DNA of 64,000 bases from Rugalucina vietnamica (GCA_964017185.1 OZ024880.1:38778329-38842328); one strand, 5' to 3'. Numbered from the stretch's first letter, positions 25,501 to 40,500 are shown. Program-made: numbers and translations. Notes: generated by a model not told the origin, from the letters alone.

Positions 25501-28500
25501 TAGCAATGGCTAATGGTCCTCTACATAAATTGTGCCATTCATGCCCCTGGGGTCAAATTTGGCCACGCCCCGGGGGTTGATAGTCTCCATAGACTTACTA
25601 TGGGAAAAAAAATAAAAAATCTTCTTCTCTGAAACCACAGGGCCCACAGCTTTGATATTTTGTATGTGGCAATGGCTAATGGTCCTCTACATAAATTGTG
25701 CCAATCATGTCCCCGGGGTCAAATTTGGCCACGCCCCGGGGGTTGATAGTCTCCATAGACCTACAATAGGAAAAACTAAAAAAATCTTCTTCTCTGAAAC
25801 CACTAGGCCCACAGCTTTGATATTTGGTATGTAGCAATGGCTAATGGTCCTCTACATAAATTGTGCCATTCATGCCCCTGGGGTCAAATTTGGCCAGGTC
25901 CCGGAGGTTGATAGTCTCAGTAGACTTGCTATGGGAAAAAAATTCAAAAATCTTCTTCTCTGAAACCACAGGGCCCACAGCTTTGATATTTTGTATGTGG
26001 CAATGGCTTATGGTCCTCTACATAAATTGTGCCAGCCATGCCCCTGGGGTCAAATTTGGCCACGCCCCGGGGGTAGATAGTCTCCATAGACTTACAATGG
26101 GAAAAACTAAAAAAAACTTCTTCTCTGAAACCAAAAGGCCCAGAGCTTCTATATTTTGTATGTAGCAATGTTTGGTAGTCCCCATTATAATTTGTGCCAG
26201 TCATGCCCCTGGGTCAAATTTGGCCATGCCCCGGGGGTCAATAGTGTCCATGCATAGACTTTCATTGGTCGATTCTCAATTAATTTAAATCTCATGAGCT
26301 TACAATGTGATAATCTCTCAGGTGAGCTACAGGACCAATGGTCCTCTAGTTTCAAGAATTAAAATGAGAATGATAATGAAAATAATGTTATTTATTAATG
26401 ACTAAATGTTTCAGTTTACGCAATGGGTTGATGCTGTGATATTTGTGTTCAGTTTGGAGAATGAGGTCAGTTTTCAGTCCGTCTACACGTTCTATGCCAA
26501 GATGGCCCACTTCAGAAACACCGCAGAGATTCCTCTCATCTTAGTTGGGACACAAGGTAAGAATCAGATGAGCCTCGCCATGAGAAAACCGGATTTTTGC
26601 CTAGGCGAAAACAAAGGCACAGATCAGCTTCGCAGTCACTGCGAAGCTGATCAGCGCCTTTGTTTTCGCTACACGGATAGTACTATTCCTCTTCTTCTTA
26701 GATCCGAAATTTCAAGCTTCTAGCCTTCTTCTGTGGCTGGACAGCTCGGTTTGTGTCAGACCTGGTCGGAAACCCTGAAGACAGGTTTTCTCAAGTCGCG
26801 GCTTAGATGAGCCTTAGTTTGAGAAAATCAGCAGTTCATGTCTCCGAACAGGTCCGGCACAAAACCAGGCTGTACTGCCACAGTAAATAGTTAAAAATCT
26901 TGAAATTTCAGACTTGAAAGAAGAGGCATTATACCTATGAAACTAAAACAAAGGTGCTGATCAGATGTGCAGTTACTGCACAGCTGATCCGCGCCTTTGG
27001 TTTCGCATATGCAGATTGCTTGTTTTCTGATATGGTGGCTCAAGTATGAAGTTGAAACTGTCATCGCCCCATGAGAAAACCAACAATGTGCATAGGCGAA
27101 AACAAAGGCGCAGATCAGCTTCGTGGTAACCGCGAAGCTGATCAGCGCCTTTGTTTTCGCTATACAGATAGTACAATTCCTCTTCTTTCTAAATCCAAAA
27201 TTTCAAGCCTCTAGCCATCTTCTGTGACTGCACAGGTCGGTTTTTGTCGGACCTGGTCGGAAACCACATTGTTGGTTTTCCCACGAGTTGGCTAATATGC
27301 TGTACTTTTCTTTTGTGATGATTTGGTCATGGAAATATATTTATTGCCATTCTTCTTCTTCATCTAATGATTCAAACATATAGGCTGTATGGGGTAGGAA
27401 ATATGCACTTAGTCCTGATAATCTGCCTGCCTCGTCTTGCCTGGGAACATTGTGGCTACGATTATTGTCTGTCTTGACATGACCTTGAATGTTTTTGAAG
27501 GACTGAATCAAACAAGCAAAAATTTCCAGAAATAGCTGTTGTTTTAGCTCTAAGAAAAATTAGGCTAATTGAGATTTGAAACAGTTTTGAATATTTTGCT
27601 CCACTTTAATAGAGTGCATAGTTAATGGCCCCCCATAATAAAAGAAAAAAAAAAACGAAAAAAAAAAACACTTACACATGAGAAAACTGTGATGAAGGTT
27701 TAAGACCAGGTCAGAACCCAAACGGATCTGTGCAGTGCAGAATTTTGCTGAAAATTTCAAATTCTTAGCAATGAAAGATTCTTCTGAGGATTAGGAACTT
27801 GGGGTTGGGGGCAAGGTCCAAGACCTATGCTGCTTGCCTGGGGAGATTGTCTTCCAAACACAAGTTTTCTTATGGCATGGCACATTTGAGCCGTGACGCG
27901 AGAAAACCGGTCTTCGGGATTTCCGACCAGGTCCAACACAAACCGGCCTGTACAAGCTCAGAAAAGAGCTAGAAGCTTGAAATTTCGGATTTAAGTAGAA
28001 GAGGAATTGTACTATCCGAGTAGCGAAAACAAAGGCGCTGATCAGCTTCGCAGTTACTGCGAAGCTGATCTGCGCCTTTGTTTTCGCATAGGCAATAATC
28101 CCGTTTTCTCACGATGCGGCTCATTTAATGATGGTTCATTGCAGCTGCAGATAATTTCTTTTGAAGAGTTTTAAAATAACTTTTGCAGATATTTGAGCCA
28201 TTAAACTTCCATTTGAGCCGCTGCATAAGAAAACCAGCAATCTGTACATGCGAAAACAAAGGCGCAGATCGGCTGTGCAGAAGTGTCTTTGTTTTCGCTA
28301 TACAGATAAATCTGTTTAAATCTGAAATTTCAAGCTTCCAGCATTCTTCTTTAACTTTACAGGCTGTTTATGTTGGACCAGGTCGAAATCCCAAATTGTT
28401 GTTTTTCTTATGCAGGGGCTCATTTAGAAGCACCTGATCAGCCTTTATATGTATGGTGCACACCCCAGCTGGTTTTAATATTATGTGCAAATGAGTTGAT

Positions 28501-31500
28501 TTTAAATGTGTGTGAGAAGAATTTGGCTGCTGATGAGTTACTGGATTGTATGCTGTTGTGGTTAACCTACTTACCTTGTATAAGATTGATCCAGTGCTTT
28601 TCTACGAAGGTGATTTAAATGATGCTACCTGTGCTGTCGTCCGAGTCTTTTGTATACCATAACATGCAAAAGTTTGTTGTCATCCGAGTATATCAGTAGT
28701 CACTAGTTTCATAATTACATATTAAATTAGTATACATATGACTCAGACGACAGCACAGGTAGCATCATTTGAATCACCCCCAGTATATCAGTTGATGAGT
28801 TTAAACCAAGGTCCTATATTCATATGACTTTTTATCTAGGTGTTTGTCTGGTGGGGATGTGTGAAGGCTCAGTTGTAGGGAGTCGGGCTCTAGTGCATTC
28901 ATGTTGTGTCTTTTAGTCAACATTTTACTCCTCAGAGATAGGTCACACAGCATGAAAGAATGCATCACAGCAGTTTCTGATAACGCAAGAAAGGAATAAA
29001 AAAGAAACATACATTTCCTTGGTTCTTAACCAGGGGCCAAGGTTATAAAACTTCTTCATGCTCAACAAATTTATCCTGCTCATAAATGTTAAAATGCCTT
29101 TTAATATTTATAAGCAGGACAAATTACAGGCTTTGGTGATCTAAACCAAAATTTCAATATCTATTTGGACAATTTTGTCATTTATGAGCAGGATAAATTT
29201 TACTTTCAGCTGAGTTGAGCATGAAGTTTTATACTTGGGCCCTGGTTAAGAAACCAGGAAATGTATGTTTCTTCTTGATTTCATTCTTGGGTTGTCAGAA
29301 ACTGCCTTGATGCATTCTTTCATGTTGTGTGACCTACCTGTAAGATATTGGGCCATACCTGTTGGATTTTTGTCTATCTGTCTGGCTCTGACTGGAAATA
29401 ATCATAAAAAATATAAACCTACTTGATTAATGGGAAGTTGTGCAGAGAGCATAAATGGAGCTTGTACCAGTTATATCCCTTTTAGATTTTGCTCCTGATT
29501 GATTATTTGGTAGAAGGATGAAAACTGCATCATGTCATTGTTTTTGAATGAAGTTTGTGATGTTGGCTGCTGTTCTAAGAACCCAGGAGCAACTCGGGTC
29601 ATATGTAGATGAGACCTCAACTCAGTGGTTCATCAGGGATTGTCAAAACCATGACTTGTTTGTCATTGCTTGTAGCGATACAACTACACCTAAGAGGCTT
29701 CAGCCTTAGGGTTGTGTTACAACTCAAATTTAAGAAATAGGTCAGCTCTAGCAGTGAATTGTTGAGTAATAGTTGGGGTCTAGGAGAAATCGATGGGCTG
29801 CTAAGCTTCTAATCTGTGCTTCTAATCTGTGCTGTCGTCCGAGTCTTTTGTATACCATAATATGCAAAGGTTTGTTGTCATCCAAGTATATCAACAGTCG
29901 CATCATGTCTCTGACGACAGCAAAATCATTGGTACCATAATTATGAGCATCAACCATATACTCGGGATGACAGCAGTGTTTTGGGTGTGATAGTACATGT
30001 ATACAAATGACTTGGAGAACAGCACAGGTAGCATCATTTGAATGACTACTGTGTTTTCCAGTGAATCAGTTGAAGAGTTTAAACCATGGTCCTATATTCA
30101 TATGACTATCTAGGTGTTTGTCTGTTGGGGGAGTGTGAAGGCTCAGTTGTAGGGAGTTGGGCTCTAGTGCAGTCATGTTGTGTCTTTCAGTCAACATTTT
30201 ACTCCTTATTGCTCTGGTCCTGAGGTTATAAAACGGTTTTCATGCTTAACTCAGCTGAGCATAAAATATATACTGCTCATAAATGACAAAATTGCCCAAA
30301 TAGATTGAAATTTTGGTTTAGATCACTAAAGCCTGTAATTTGTCCTGCTTATAAATGTTAGAATGACAACAACTGTTGGCATTTTAACATTTATGAGCAG
30401 GATAAATTTTACTTTCAGCTGAGTTGAGCATGAAGTTTTATACTTGGGCCCTGGTTAAGAACCCAGGAAATGTATGTTTCTTCTTGATTTCATTCTTGGG
30501 TTGTCAGAAACTGCCTTGATGCATTCTTTCATGTTGTGTGACCTACCTGTAAGATATTGGGTCATACCTGTTGGATTTTTGTCTATCTGTCTGGCTCTGC
30601 TTGGCAATAATCATAAAAAATATAAACCTACTTGATTAATGGGAAGTTGTGCAGAGAGCACAAATGGAGCTTGTACCAGTTATATCCCTTTTAGATTTTG
30701 CTCCTGATTGATTATTTGGTAGAAGGATGAAAACTGCATCATGTCATTGTTTTTGAATGAAGTTTGTGATGTTGGCTGCTGTTCTAAGAACCCAGGAGCA
30801 ACTCGGGTCATATGTAGATGAGACCTCAACTCAGTGGTTCATCAGGGATTGTCAAAACCATGACTTGTTTGTCATTGCTTGTAGCGATACAACTACACCT
30901 AAGAGGCTTCAGCCTTAGGGTTGTGTTACAACTCAAATTTAAGAAATAGGTCAGCTCTAGCAGTGAATTGTTGAGTAATAATTGGGGTCTAGGAGAAATT
31001 GATGGGCTGCTAAGCTTCTAATCTACTGACCAGCCATCTGATTACTGGTTAACCACTCATGTCTGAGCCTGCCCAGGAAAAGTGGTTTAGTCAAACCATC
31101 CATACATATAAGCGTTATTGGCTTTAGTTGGGTGGTTATATTTCTGAAGCACATTTTGTGTGTCATGACATCCTAATGTTGGGTAAAAGTCCCATAAAAT
31201 GGAGGCAAAGTCCCGACATGACAGTGTTGCTGTTGATTGGGACGTAAAGCATCAATTCAAACAAACAAATTCAATCTGTTTGGAGGTCAGTTGTAAAGAA
31301 GATTAAATCTTGACATTAGCCTCTTGAAGTTTCAACCTTTGGCTTTTTTCATCCTTCATGTATCAAATTGGTCAAAAAAGTACTTGTCAAAATATGTTTT
31401 GTTTGCTCTGCCATCTCTGCTATCAAAACCCAAACAACTTGGCAGTACTTGACTCTTATCTGAACACACAGTTAACATCTTAAATTGTTTCTGATGTTTG

Positions 31501-34500
31501 AAATGATAAAAGAAAGTTTTTATAATAGTAGCTAGATTGAGTTACCTCCCCTGTCCTATTGAAACCATGCAGGATATAAGTCTTGTTTGGGGCAAAAACG
31601 GGAGAACCCCGAGAAAAACCACCTGACTCACCCGCAAGCAGAACTTGGCTTGTCTCACATGTGGCCAGAGCGGGGCTCGAACCCACACCAGACACAGCGG
31701 TGAGATGATCGAATGGTTAAGTGCAGTAATGAAATATCAGCGCTCTTAACCACTCGGCCACGGGGGCCGCCTATAAGTCTTGTGGTAAATATGGAATATC
31801 TTACTTACTTCTCTATTAGGCACCAGATGTTTGTACATGTGCCCCCTCTCCCACCCATCTCCCTATCATGAGGTAGGGCAGGGCAGGGGAGGGCTTTAGT
31901 TCCTTAATTCACTGATAATAAACCTCTTTATCTGAGTTTGCTAATATTTGAGTGTAATTTTGTTAAAAATCAAATCAAAGTTCTGGTATACTTATAAAGC
32001 AGGAGAGGAGGAGTTCTACTATTCATGTAGCAAAAACAAAGACGAATCTGATCTGCGAAAATACTGCGAAACCTATCTGCGTCTTTGTTTTTGCCTGGGC
32101 AAAACTCCGGTTTTCTCATGACGCGACTCATATATGAAATATACAGTACCTACAGTACAGGACCAACAGCTGTTTCTGCTGGTTCCAGTTTCCAGCTATC
32201 TACAACTACATGGGGAACCAATCTCAAGTGTTTCATGGTTTAAATATGGGCCAGATCATCATAGGAGCCGGAGCCGTGTCTTCGGGAATTCCGACCAGTT
32301 CTAGCACAAACTGGGCTGTACAGTCACAGAAACTGGCTAGAAGCTTGAAATTTTGGATCCAAAAAGAAAAAGGATTGTACTATCCGTGTAGCGAGAACAA
32401 AGGTGTTGATCAGATGTGCAGGTATTGCACAGCGGATCTGCGACTTTGTTTTGGCTTCGGAAAAAAAATTGGTTTTCTCATGACGTGGCTCCTAGTCTTT
32501 GGGGTTTCCAACCAGGTCTGATAAATGGCAAACGTCGCACAGCCACTTAAGATGGTCCTGAAGATTTAGGAAGTACAGGGAGTAAGCTAAGTATGTAGCG
32601 AAAACAACAGGTCTGACCTGTTGCACAGTTACTTTACTGCACAGTTGATTTGTGCTCATGTTTTTGGCATATTAAAACAGATTTTCTCATGTCACAGCTC
32701 ATATCTCTTTGAAAAAATGTGGTTTAAAGATGATTGCAAATGACTTAATATTTTTGATGCCTTGACATGAGAAAACCAACCTTTTTGCATATGCAAAAAC
32801 AAAGGCGCAGATCGGCTTCGCAGTAACTGCAAAGCTGATCAGCACCTTTGTTTTCGCTACATGGATAGTACAATTCCACTACTTTCTAAATCTAAAATTT
32901 TCAGCCTCTAGCCATCTTCTGTGCTTGTACAGCTCGGATTGTGTCGGACCTGTTCAAAAATCGCATTATTGGTTTTCTCTTGACGCAGCTCATTTTTTCT
33001 TGCCTGATTATTCCTATGTAACCCTGGGAATATTGAGCTATCTCATCTTTTTCACAGTTGGTGTGTTTTAGAGCTCTTGAATTGATATGAATGGTTCATC
33101 TGTTAATATTATCACATGCAAATTAGGCACATCTAGAACTAGAGATATGGGGCTTAAAAATCAGAAGTTGGTTAACATGCATTTAGATTTTTAAGATGTA
33201 TATATAGATGATCACTTTCAGAAAATTATTTGTTTCATTTTATGGCTTGATTTGGATTGTGGGCTCTCATTTGGACCACTTTATGGAGTTTATTTCATAG
33301 TGATACATACAATGTACATTTTTAAGAATTGAATACCATTGTTTACCTTAGTTTTTTCTGTGTAAAGTTTGGATTGAGCCGCCTCATGAGAAAACCAACA
33401 ATGTGGTTACCGAACAGGTCAGACACAAACCGTGCTGTACAAGCACAGAAGATGGTTAGAGGCTGGAAATTTTGGATTTAGAAAGTAGAGGAATTGTACT
33501 ATCCGAGTAGCGAAAACAAAGGCGCTGATCAGCTTCGCGGTTACCGCCTATGCAGATTGTTGGTTTTCTCAAGAGGCCGCTCATTTGTTGGTTCGGAATT
33601 TTTCATAAATGTGTTAGCATGATGAATAAGACAGCCATGTATCTTAAAAAATAAATAACTGTTTGAGCCACGTCATGAGTAAACCAACATTATGCAAATG
33701 TGAAAACAAAGGCGCAGATCAGCTTCCCAGTAGTTGCGAAGCTGATCAGCGCCTTTGTTTTCACTACAGGGATGGTACAATTCTTCTACTTTCAAAATCT
33801 GAAATTTCCAGCCTCTAGCCATCTTCTGTGGCTGTATAGGCTGGTTATTGTCGAACCTGTTCTGAAATCACAATGTTTGTTTTCACGTGTTGGGGCTCAT
33901 ATGTGCATGTGTCTTGGAAGCTCATTTGATGGATGAGAAGATTGCTTCAAACTTTATTGAAACAAAGGATATACGAGTCTGCGCTATAAAGTACTGAAAT
34001 GTGTTAATTCTGGTGGATCTTATAAGGATTTGTGGATTTCCGTATCATGGTATGATAATTTCACTCATAGAAAATTTAGTGACTGTATGAGCCACGTCAT
34101 AGGAAATCCTGCATTCTTTGCTTGGCAGCACTATTGGTTTCCAGAGCCTTGATTGTATAAATTCAAAAAAAATTAATTTTTTGTCAAAATATTTTACTAT
34201 TGTGTAAAACTATTTTTGTCAGTAAGATGGGAGAAAAATTAATTTCTTGCCAACATCATTATTGTAGTTTGTCCTGATTGGACCTATAAAGACTCAGAAA
34301 ATAGGTCTGCATATATATATATATATACACTTCAGACCCGTTACAACGCGCTGGTCGGGGTCCACAAGTCGCATGCGCGTTATAGGTGAGGCGCGTAATG
34401 CAAATCTACTGAGTCGGACCAGGCTGATCGCAGTTTCTGTAGTGTATTGGTGGGTGGGGAACCTATACGACGTGTGTATTGGCTTAACGGAGCTTGGTGG

Positions 34501-37500
34501 TTTATCTCAGAGTCCTTGTAAAATGGAATAAACAAAAATGAAGTATTGCGTGTTCCACAGTTTTATCAGTTAAAAACGATCTACAATGATAAAATTTGTT
34601 TATTTACAACGTACGATTTTATGTGAAAAGAGCGTCGGGCTTATGTTGCTGTTGTATTGTAGAGTTCCGCCTTTGACTTATTGGCGCACCCGGATATTTA
34701 ACGCGGACAAGGGTCTTTTGCCGATACCGTATTTACAGTTATTTTAATTCGCCTTTCTTAAATGAATTTTCTGATCGGATAGAATTATACAAGATATAGG
34801 TGTCCCAATGCTTAGACAATCTTTGGTTTGTGTCGCCGTCGAAAATGAGCAACGTTGCGTAACAGGTGTCATCAATAGCCTACAGCAACCTGTGTTTACG
34901 GTCTCGTTACGGTCTATCGATAATCCCCTAGCTCATTGGGCTTATTTTCACAACTTTTATGGCTTATCTTAAGAAAACAATGTGTCATCCACGCTTCGCG
35001 AACGGTGGATTGTGTAAGTTTAAAAATTACTGACATCGCAATTATCACTCTTGAATATACACGCAGCCGACACGGTTCGTAAACACATTATGCTTTCTAT
35101 AAGAAAACCTGTTCTTTCAGTTTTAAATATGCAAAAGATAATTAACATTAATTGTTCTCAATGTATAATATAGAGAAACTGTTAGAAAATAGCAACTTGG
35201 CAAACGCCTGACAACTGCTTTTATTTTTTTTTCTCTCGAGTACCATAAAGAGAAACTGTAAGAAAACTGAACCTTGTTGAATTCCCTGCCAACGATCTTT
35301 TTAACAGTGAATTCATCCGCACATAAACGCCTTAAAACTGTAATAAAATAAAGGAATATATATGGGTAAAACGGCGCCTTCGCGTCGTAATATTCAATGA
35401 AAATTAATATCATTTTCCAAAGTTGTTACTTGATCATTAAGATTAGTAACGTTTGTCATTTTATAACAAAATACTAAGAATTTAAAAAACAAATTGGGGT
35501 GGAGATAATTACCTCCCTTCTTCAAAATTTATTTTGGTCAGACAACCGATTTTCAAAAGTTTGCTGTACATTATTGCAACAAACTAAGAGCTCAATTTTG
35601 CTAAGAAAATATCTTCAGGCTGATCTACTTTACATCTATCTATGTCTTGAGATCAGTCACATTTTGGCATTTTAACCATGGATTACAAAGTATACAAGCT
35701 ACTAGTTAATGATTACAAATTATATCTTACTTTTCTTTGTATACAAACTTGTTGGAAATTTTCATCTTCAATTTTGTATGAAAACATCTGTAGTGTGTAA
35801 ACCATGGGGAATGCAAAAATAAATGAGAAAACAGGAGCACATCTGGCTTAAGGACTAAAAGAATTTCACTATAGATGTGTGACGTCATTAGAAAACCAAC
35901 AGTTTGCATATGCAAAACAAAAGTGCAGATCAGCTTTGTAGTAACTGCGAAGCTGATCAGTGCCTTTGTTTTCTCTCCACTGATAGTACAATACCTCCTC
36001 TTGTTAAATTCAAAATTTCAAGCTTCTTGCCTTTTCTTGAGACTACACAGGCCAGTTTATGTCGAGCCTGGTCGGAAACTGGGAAGACGGGTTTTCTCGA
36101 GTCACGGCTCAGATAATTATCTACTTGAAAGCACATTGTCTTGCTTGGGAAAATTTTTGTTTTCATTAAAACATCTGATAGGCGCCTGTCACACGCTCAC
36201 GAGTTGAAGCTAAGACATGCTATGAGTTGGCACGACTTATAAGTCGCCGCTTGTCGCGCGAGATGCCACAAGTTGAAGCTATGACATGCTTCGAGTTAGC
36301 ACAAATCATAACTCTGCGCTTGTCGCACGAGTTGCAACATTTTACAATGTCCTACGAGTTCTACACGACATCCTTACGATTTAAGTCATGGAAATTCGCG
36401 GATACTCGTGGGCATGTCGTAGTAAACTCGCGAGATGTCGTAGTAACTCATGAGAAGTAGCCTTGAATATCGTAGCAACTGGTAGGTAACTCTCGGGTAA
36501 CTCGGCATATTTGACAAGATGCCCAGAACGCACGACATCCCATGACATTACTACGAGTTCTGTTCGATAAGCTATGAGATCAGTACGAGTTGTGCTCCAC
36601 CCATGCCCTGCCCACTTTTATGTGGCGAGTTGCTTCGAAAGGGCGAGTTCTCTACGAGTTGCTACAAGTTCACCAAAAAAGTGGGCGGAGCTTATCTCGT
36701 AGGTCCAACTCGTGAGTGTGTGACAGGGGCTTTAAATGATTAGGTACTGTAATTTTGAAACTGCACACAGACAGGCAAAATATTTTGTCAGCTTTGATGA
36801 ATCTCTCTGGCACCAAACAATTTGAGTCTCATCTTGGGGGAAAATTTGATTTTTTTTTCGCATTGATTGACTACATAGTCCAAATGAGTATCCTGACAGA
36901 TGAGCTGCAACGTGAGAAAACAGTCCTCAGGGTTTCCGACCAGGTCTGGCCTGTGCATCTACAGAAGATGGCTAGAAGCTTGAAATTGCTGATTTAGGAA
37001 TTGTACTATCATTGTAGTGAAAACAAAGGTGCTGATCAGCTGTGCACTTACTGCAAAGCTGATCTGATCTGCGCCTTTGTTTTGGTACATGCAAAAATCT
37101 GGGTTTTTTTTTCATGATGCGGCTCAGATGAAAGAAAAAGGTGGCAATAAATTCAGCAATATTAAAGGTGAAAATTACTTGATTCCTTTAGGTATTAAGT
37201 TAATATTCTGCATCAAGAACTTAATTAGGTTCCCAATACCTGTCTCATTACACCCAAAGGGCAATTACATGGCAAATAAATTTACTTGTATCAAGTAGTT
37301 TTGGCTGAAGAAGCCTTTTTGGCATAGTTGGTGAAGCCACTTGCCTTGTAAACCTGGAGCCAGCTGTTCAAAACTTCTTTAGCTTAATGTTAGCTTATTG
37401 TTAGCTTAACGTCATCATTAAGACCTCAACTCCTCAAGTTAATGCCGACTATATAAGCAGATAAAATGTGAAAATCCTTTGCATTGCAAAGGATTCTCAC

Positions 37501-40500
37501 ATTTTATCAACAAAAATTAACAATGCAATGCAAAGGATTCTCACAAATAACAGTGTATTTGTAATATTCATGTTTGAAATTTGAATGAATCGTTGAATAG
37601 CAACATTGTTAATTTTGAACAACTGGCCGCAGGTTTGTAGGGATGATTCAGGCTTCTCGAGTCTTTCAGATGGAAATTTAAAGCCAAGTCCCATCATATG
37701 ACCTTGGCTGTTGAGTGGGGTTAAAACAAAAAAAATCAACCAAAAAACAGTTTTGGCAGGTTCTGATTTTTTTATCGCACCTGCTTATAGCAGGGTGCGA
37801 TATAGGAGTCCAAATTTCCGTCCGTCCGTCCGTCCGTTCGTTCGTTCGTCCGTCAGTCAACATTTACGTCGAAGTTTGGTTTTCTCTACATAACACACTG
37901 TCGACTTTCTCCACCAATCTCCCCCAATTTTGGGGTTCTCAAATTCCTCTGATTTTCATTTTATCTCAACAGCTCTTGCAGTTAATTAGCTTTAGTTTAA
38001 ATCTACTTATAAGACAGGTAGTATTACAGCCACTCTGCTGCTTTTGACATCACTCTTTTACTATCATGTAGTTACATATAAACAAAGCACTGCGGATTTC
38101 ATGATATATGATCAGTTTATCCAAACACTCTTGCGGAAAAGTGTAGAGCTCTAGATAAGTCAAATTGGAGAAAGTCGTCTGTCTGATAAGTGATAGCTAG
38201 GATTGTTAAACCTTGCATAGTAATTGTCCTTGACATACCCTTCAAGCACGCACCTTGACCCGGTGCCCTTGACCTATATTTCACGGTCCATTGACTTTGT
38301 TAATTTTTACGTCGAAGTTCCGTTTTCTCTGTATCAGTGATAGCTGTGAGTGTGAAACCTTGCATGGTAATTGTCCTTGACATACCCTTCAAGCACGCAC
38401 CTTGACCCGCTGACCTTGACCTATATTTTACGGTCCATTGACTTTTGGTTTTCTCTGCATCAGTGATAGCTAGGATTGTGAAACCTTGCATAGTAATTGT
38501 CCTTGACATACCCTTCAAGCTCGCACCTTGACCTGGTGCCCTTGACCTATATTTCACGGTCCATTGACTTTGTTAATTTTTACGTCGAAGTTCCGTTTTC
38601 TCTGCATCTGTGATAGATAGGATTGTGAAACCTTGCATAGTAATTGTCCTTGACATACCCTTCAAGCACGCACCTTGACCCATTGACCTTGACCTATATT
38701 TCACGGTCCATTGACTTTGTTAATTTTTACGTCGAAGTTCCGTTTTCTCTGTATCAGTGATAGCTGTGAGTGTGAAACCTTGCATAGTAAATGTCCTTGA
38801 CATACCCTTCAAGCACGCGCCTTGACCCGCTGACCTTGACCTATATTTCACGGTCCATTGACTTTGTTAATTTTTACGTCAAAGTTTGGTTTTCTCTGCA
38901 TCAGTGATAGCTGTGAGTGTGAAACCTTGCATAGTAATTGTCCTTGACATACCCTTCAAGCACGCACCTTGACCCGCTCACCTTGACCTTTATTTCACAG
39001 TCCATTGACTTTGTTATTTTTTACGTCAAAGTGTTTTTTTTCTGCATCAGTGATAGCTGCAAGTGTGAAACCTTGCATAGTAAATGTCCTTCATATACCC
39101 TTTCTGAACACACCTGAACCTGGTGCCCTTGACCTATATTTCACGTTTTTAGTTATTTTGCCTGATGCAGGTGCGATATGGACCTCCGCGGAGTTCTTGT
39201 TTGCTAATTTAGAGCAATGATATATAGCTTATTAATACTGTATAAACAGTCAGTGCTAACTGTATATGTAGCATCAATATTAATGGGCCTCCCTCCTCTG
39301 TAGAAACTTGTCTTTAGAGTGGCAAACTTTGGTTAAATTGGGTTAAGACAACAAAGTGTTGGAAATGTGTTTAAAGACTAGAAATTTGGATTCAGGATTG
39401 AATATTGTTTCTAATTGGCAACTGGCAAAGATGCTAATCAGTCTGCAGCAGTGACATTGTTTTGTGTTGGTTACGCAGGAGGCCTCAACTAGGTTTTCTG
39501 TTGTTGTGGCTAATTTCAGGTAGAGAAGATAAGTTGGCCTGATGAAATACTGGAAGTAGATAAGATTAATATAAAAATTTAAGATCATCAAAAGAATTTT
39601 TGCTTGAACCTAATTGATGCATTCTGTAAAAGCATGTTTGCTGCAGAAGCTGTATGATTTAAGATGAATTATGAGAAAAACCTGCTTTCAGCACATGTGA
39701 ATTGACATTGATCAGAATATCCAATGTATTGCTTAGAGAGCAAGGGAGCTATCATTAGATTTTATAGGTGAGTGGTGTGAATGGGAGATTTAAAAAAAAA
39801 AAAAAAAAAATAAGCCATATTTTTTCTAAAAAAGAATAATTCAGGATGTGGAAAATGCTATTGTATGTTTGTGTTTTATACAAAAAAAAAAAAAAAAAAT
39901 AATGCAGGTTATATCGTGTTGAAAAAAATGTTACAGTTTTGGTTTGGGTTGAAAATCTCATTGTCTCGGCCTGCATAGCTTTTTGTATTGGGGTGTTAAA
40001 ACAACAAGAAAAAGCCAACTTCTTCAAATGTATACTGATCAGACAGTGTTAATGAGTGTCATGCAGTGACTTTCTGCAAAAAATTGCTTCCCTCCCCTCA
40101 AAGTTTTGGAAGTTGACAGAATGACTGTCATACCTGGTGTAGGCTCTGGAAATGCTATGGAAGCTGCTGGTATTTTGAGGTGTCTGATCAAATGAGCCAT
40201 GCCATGAGAAATCAACATTTTGCATATGCAAAAACACAGGTGCACAGTAACTGCACAGCTGATCAGCGCCTTTGTTTTCGCTACACGGATAGTACAATTC
40301 CTCTTCTTTCTAAATCCAAAATTTCCCGCCTCTAGCCATCTTCTGTGCATGTATAGCTCGATTTGTGTTGGACTTGTTCAGAAACCTCATACATGTAGTT
40401 GGTTTCCTCATGATGTGGCTCAAATATAAGTGATTTTCAAGTGTCTTGCACCTTTGGGACTAATTCTGGGAATAGTTCTTGACATAACATGATAACCTTT

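Larger units (their letters stand above)
28626..31021. repeat. Tandem segmental duplication, two units of about 1.2 kb
   Basis: Unit 1 (28626-29825) and unit 2 (29826-31021) share long near-identical stretches at a 1209-bp offset over most of their length, for example GCTCAGTTGTAGGGAGT, GAGCATGAAGTTTTATAC and GGCTTCAGCCTTAGGGTTG. Units differ by indels around the embedded MITEs. Confidence 0.93.

Noticed and set aside
24845..26204. Frames with repeated [17 protein letters not shown] segments
   Set aside because: They are translations of the 166-bp HINE monomers on both strands.
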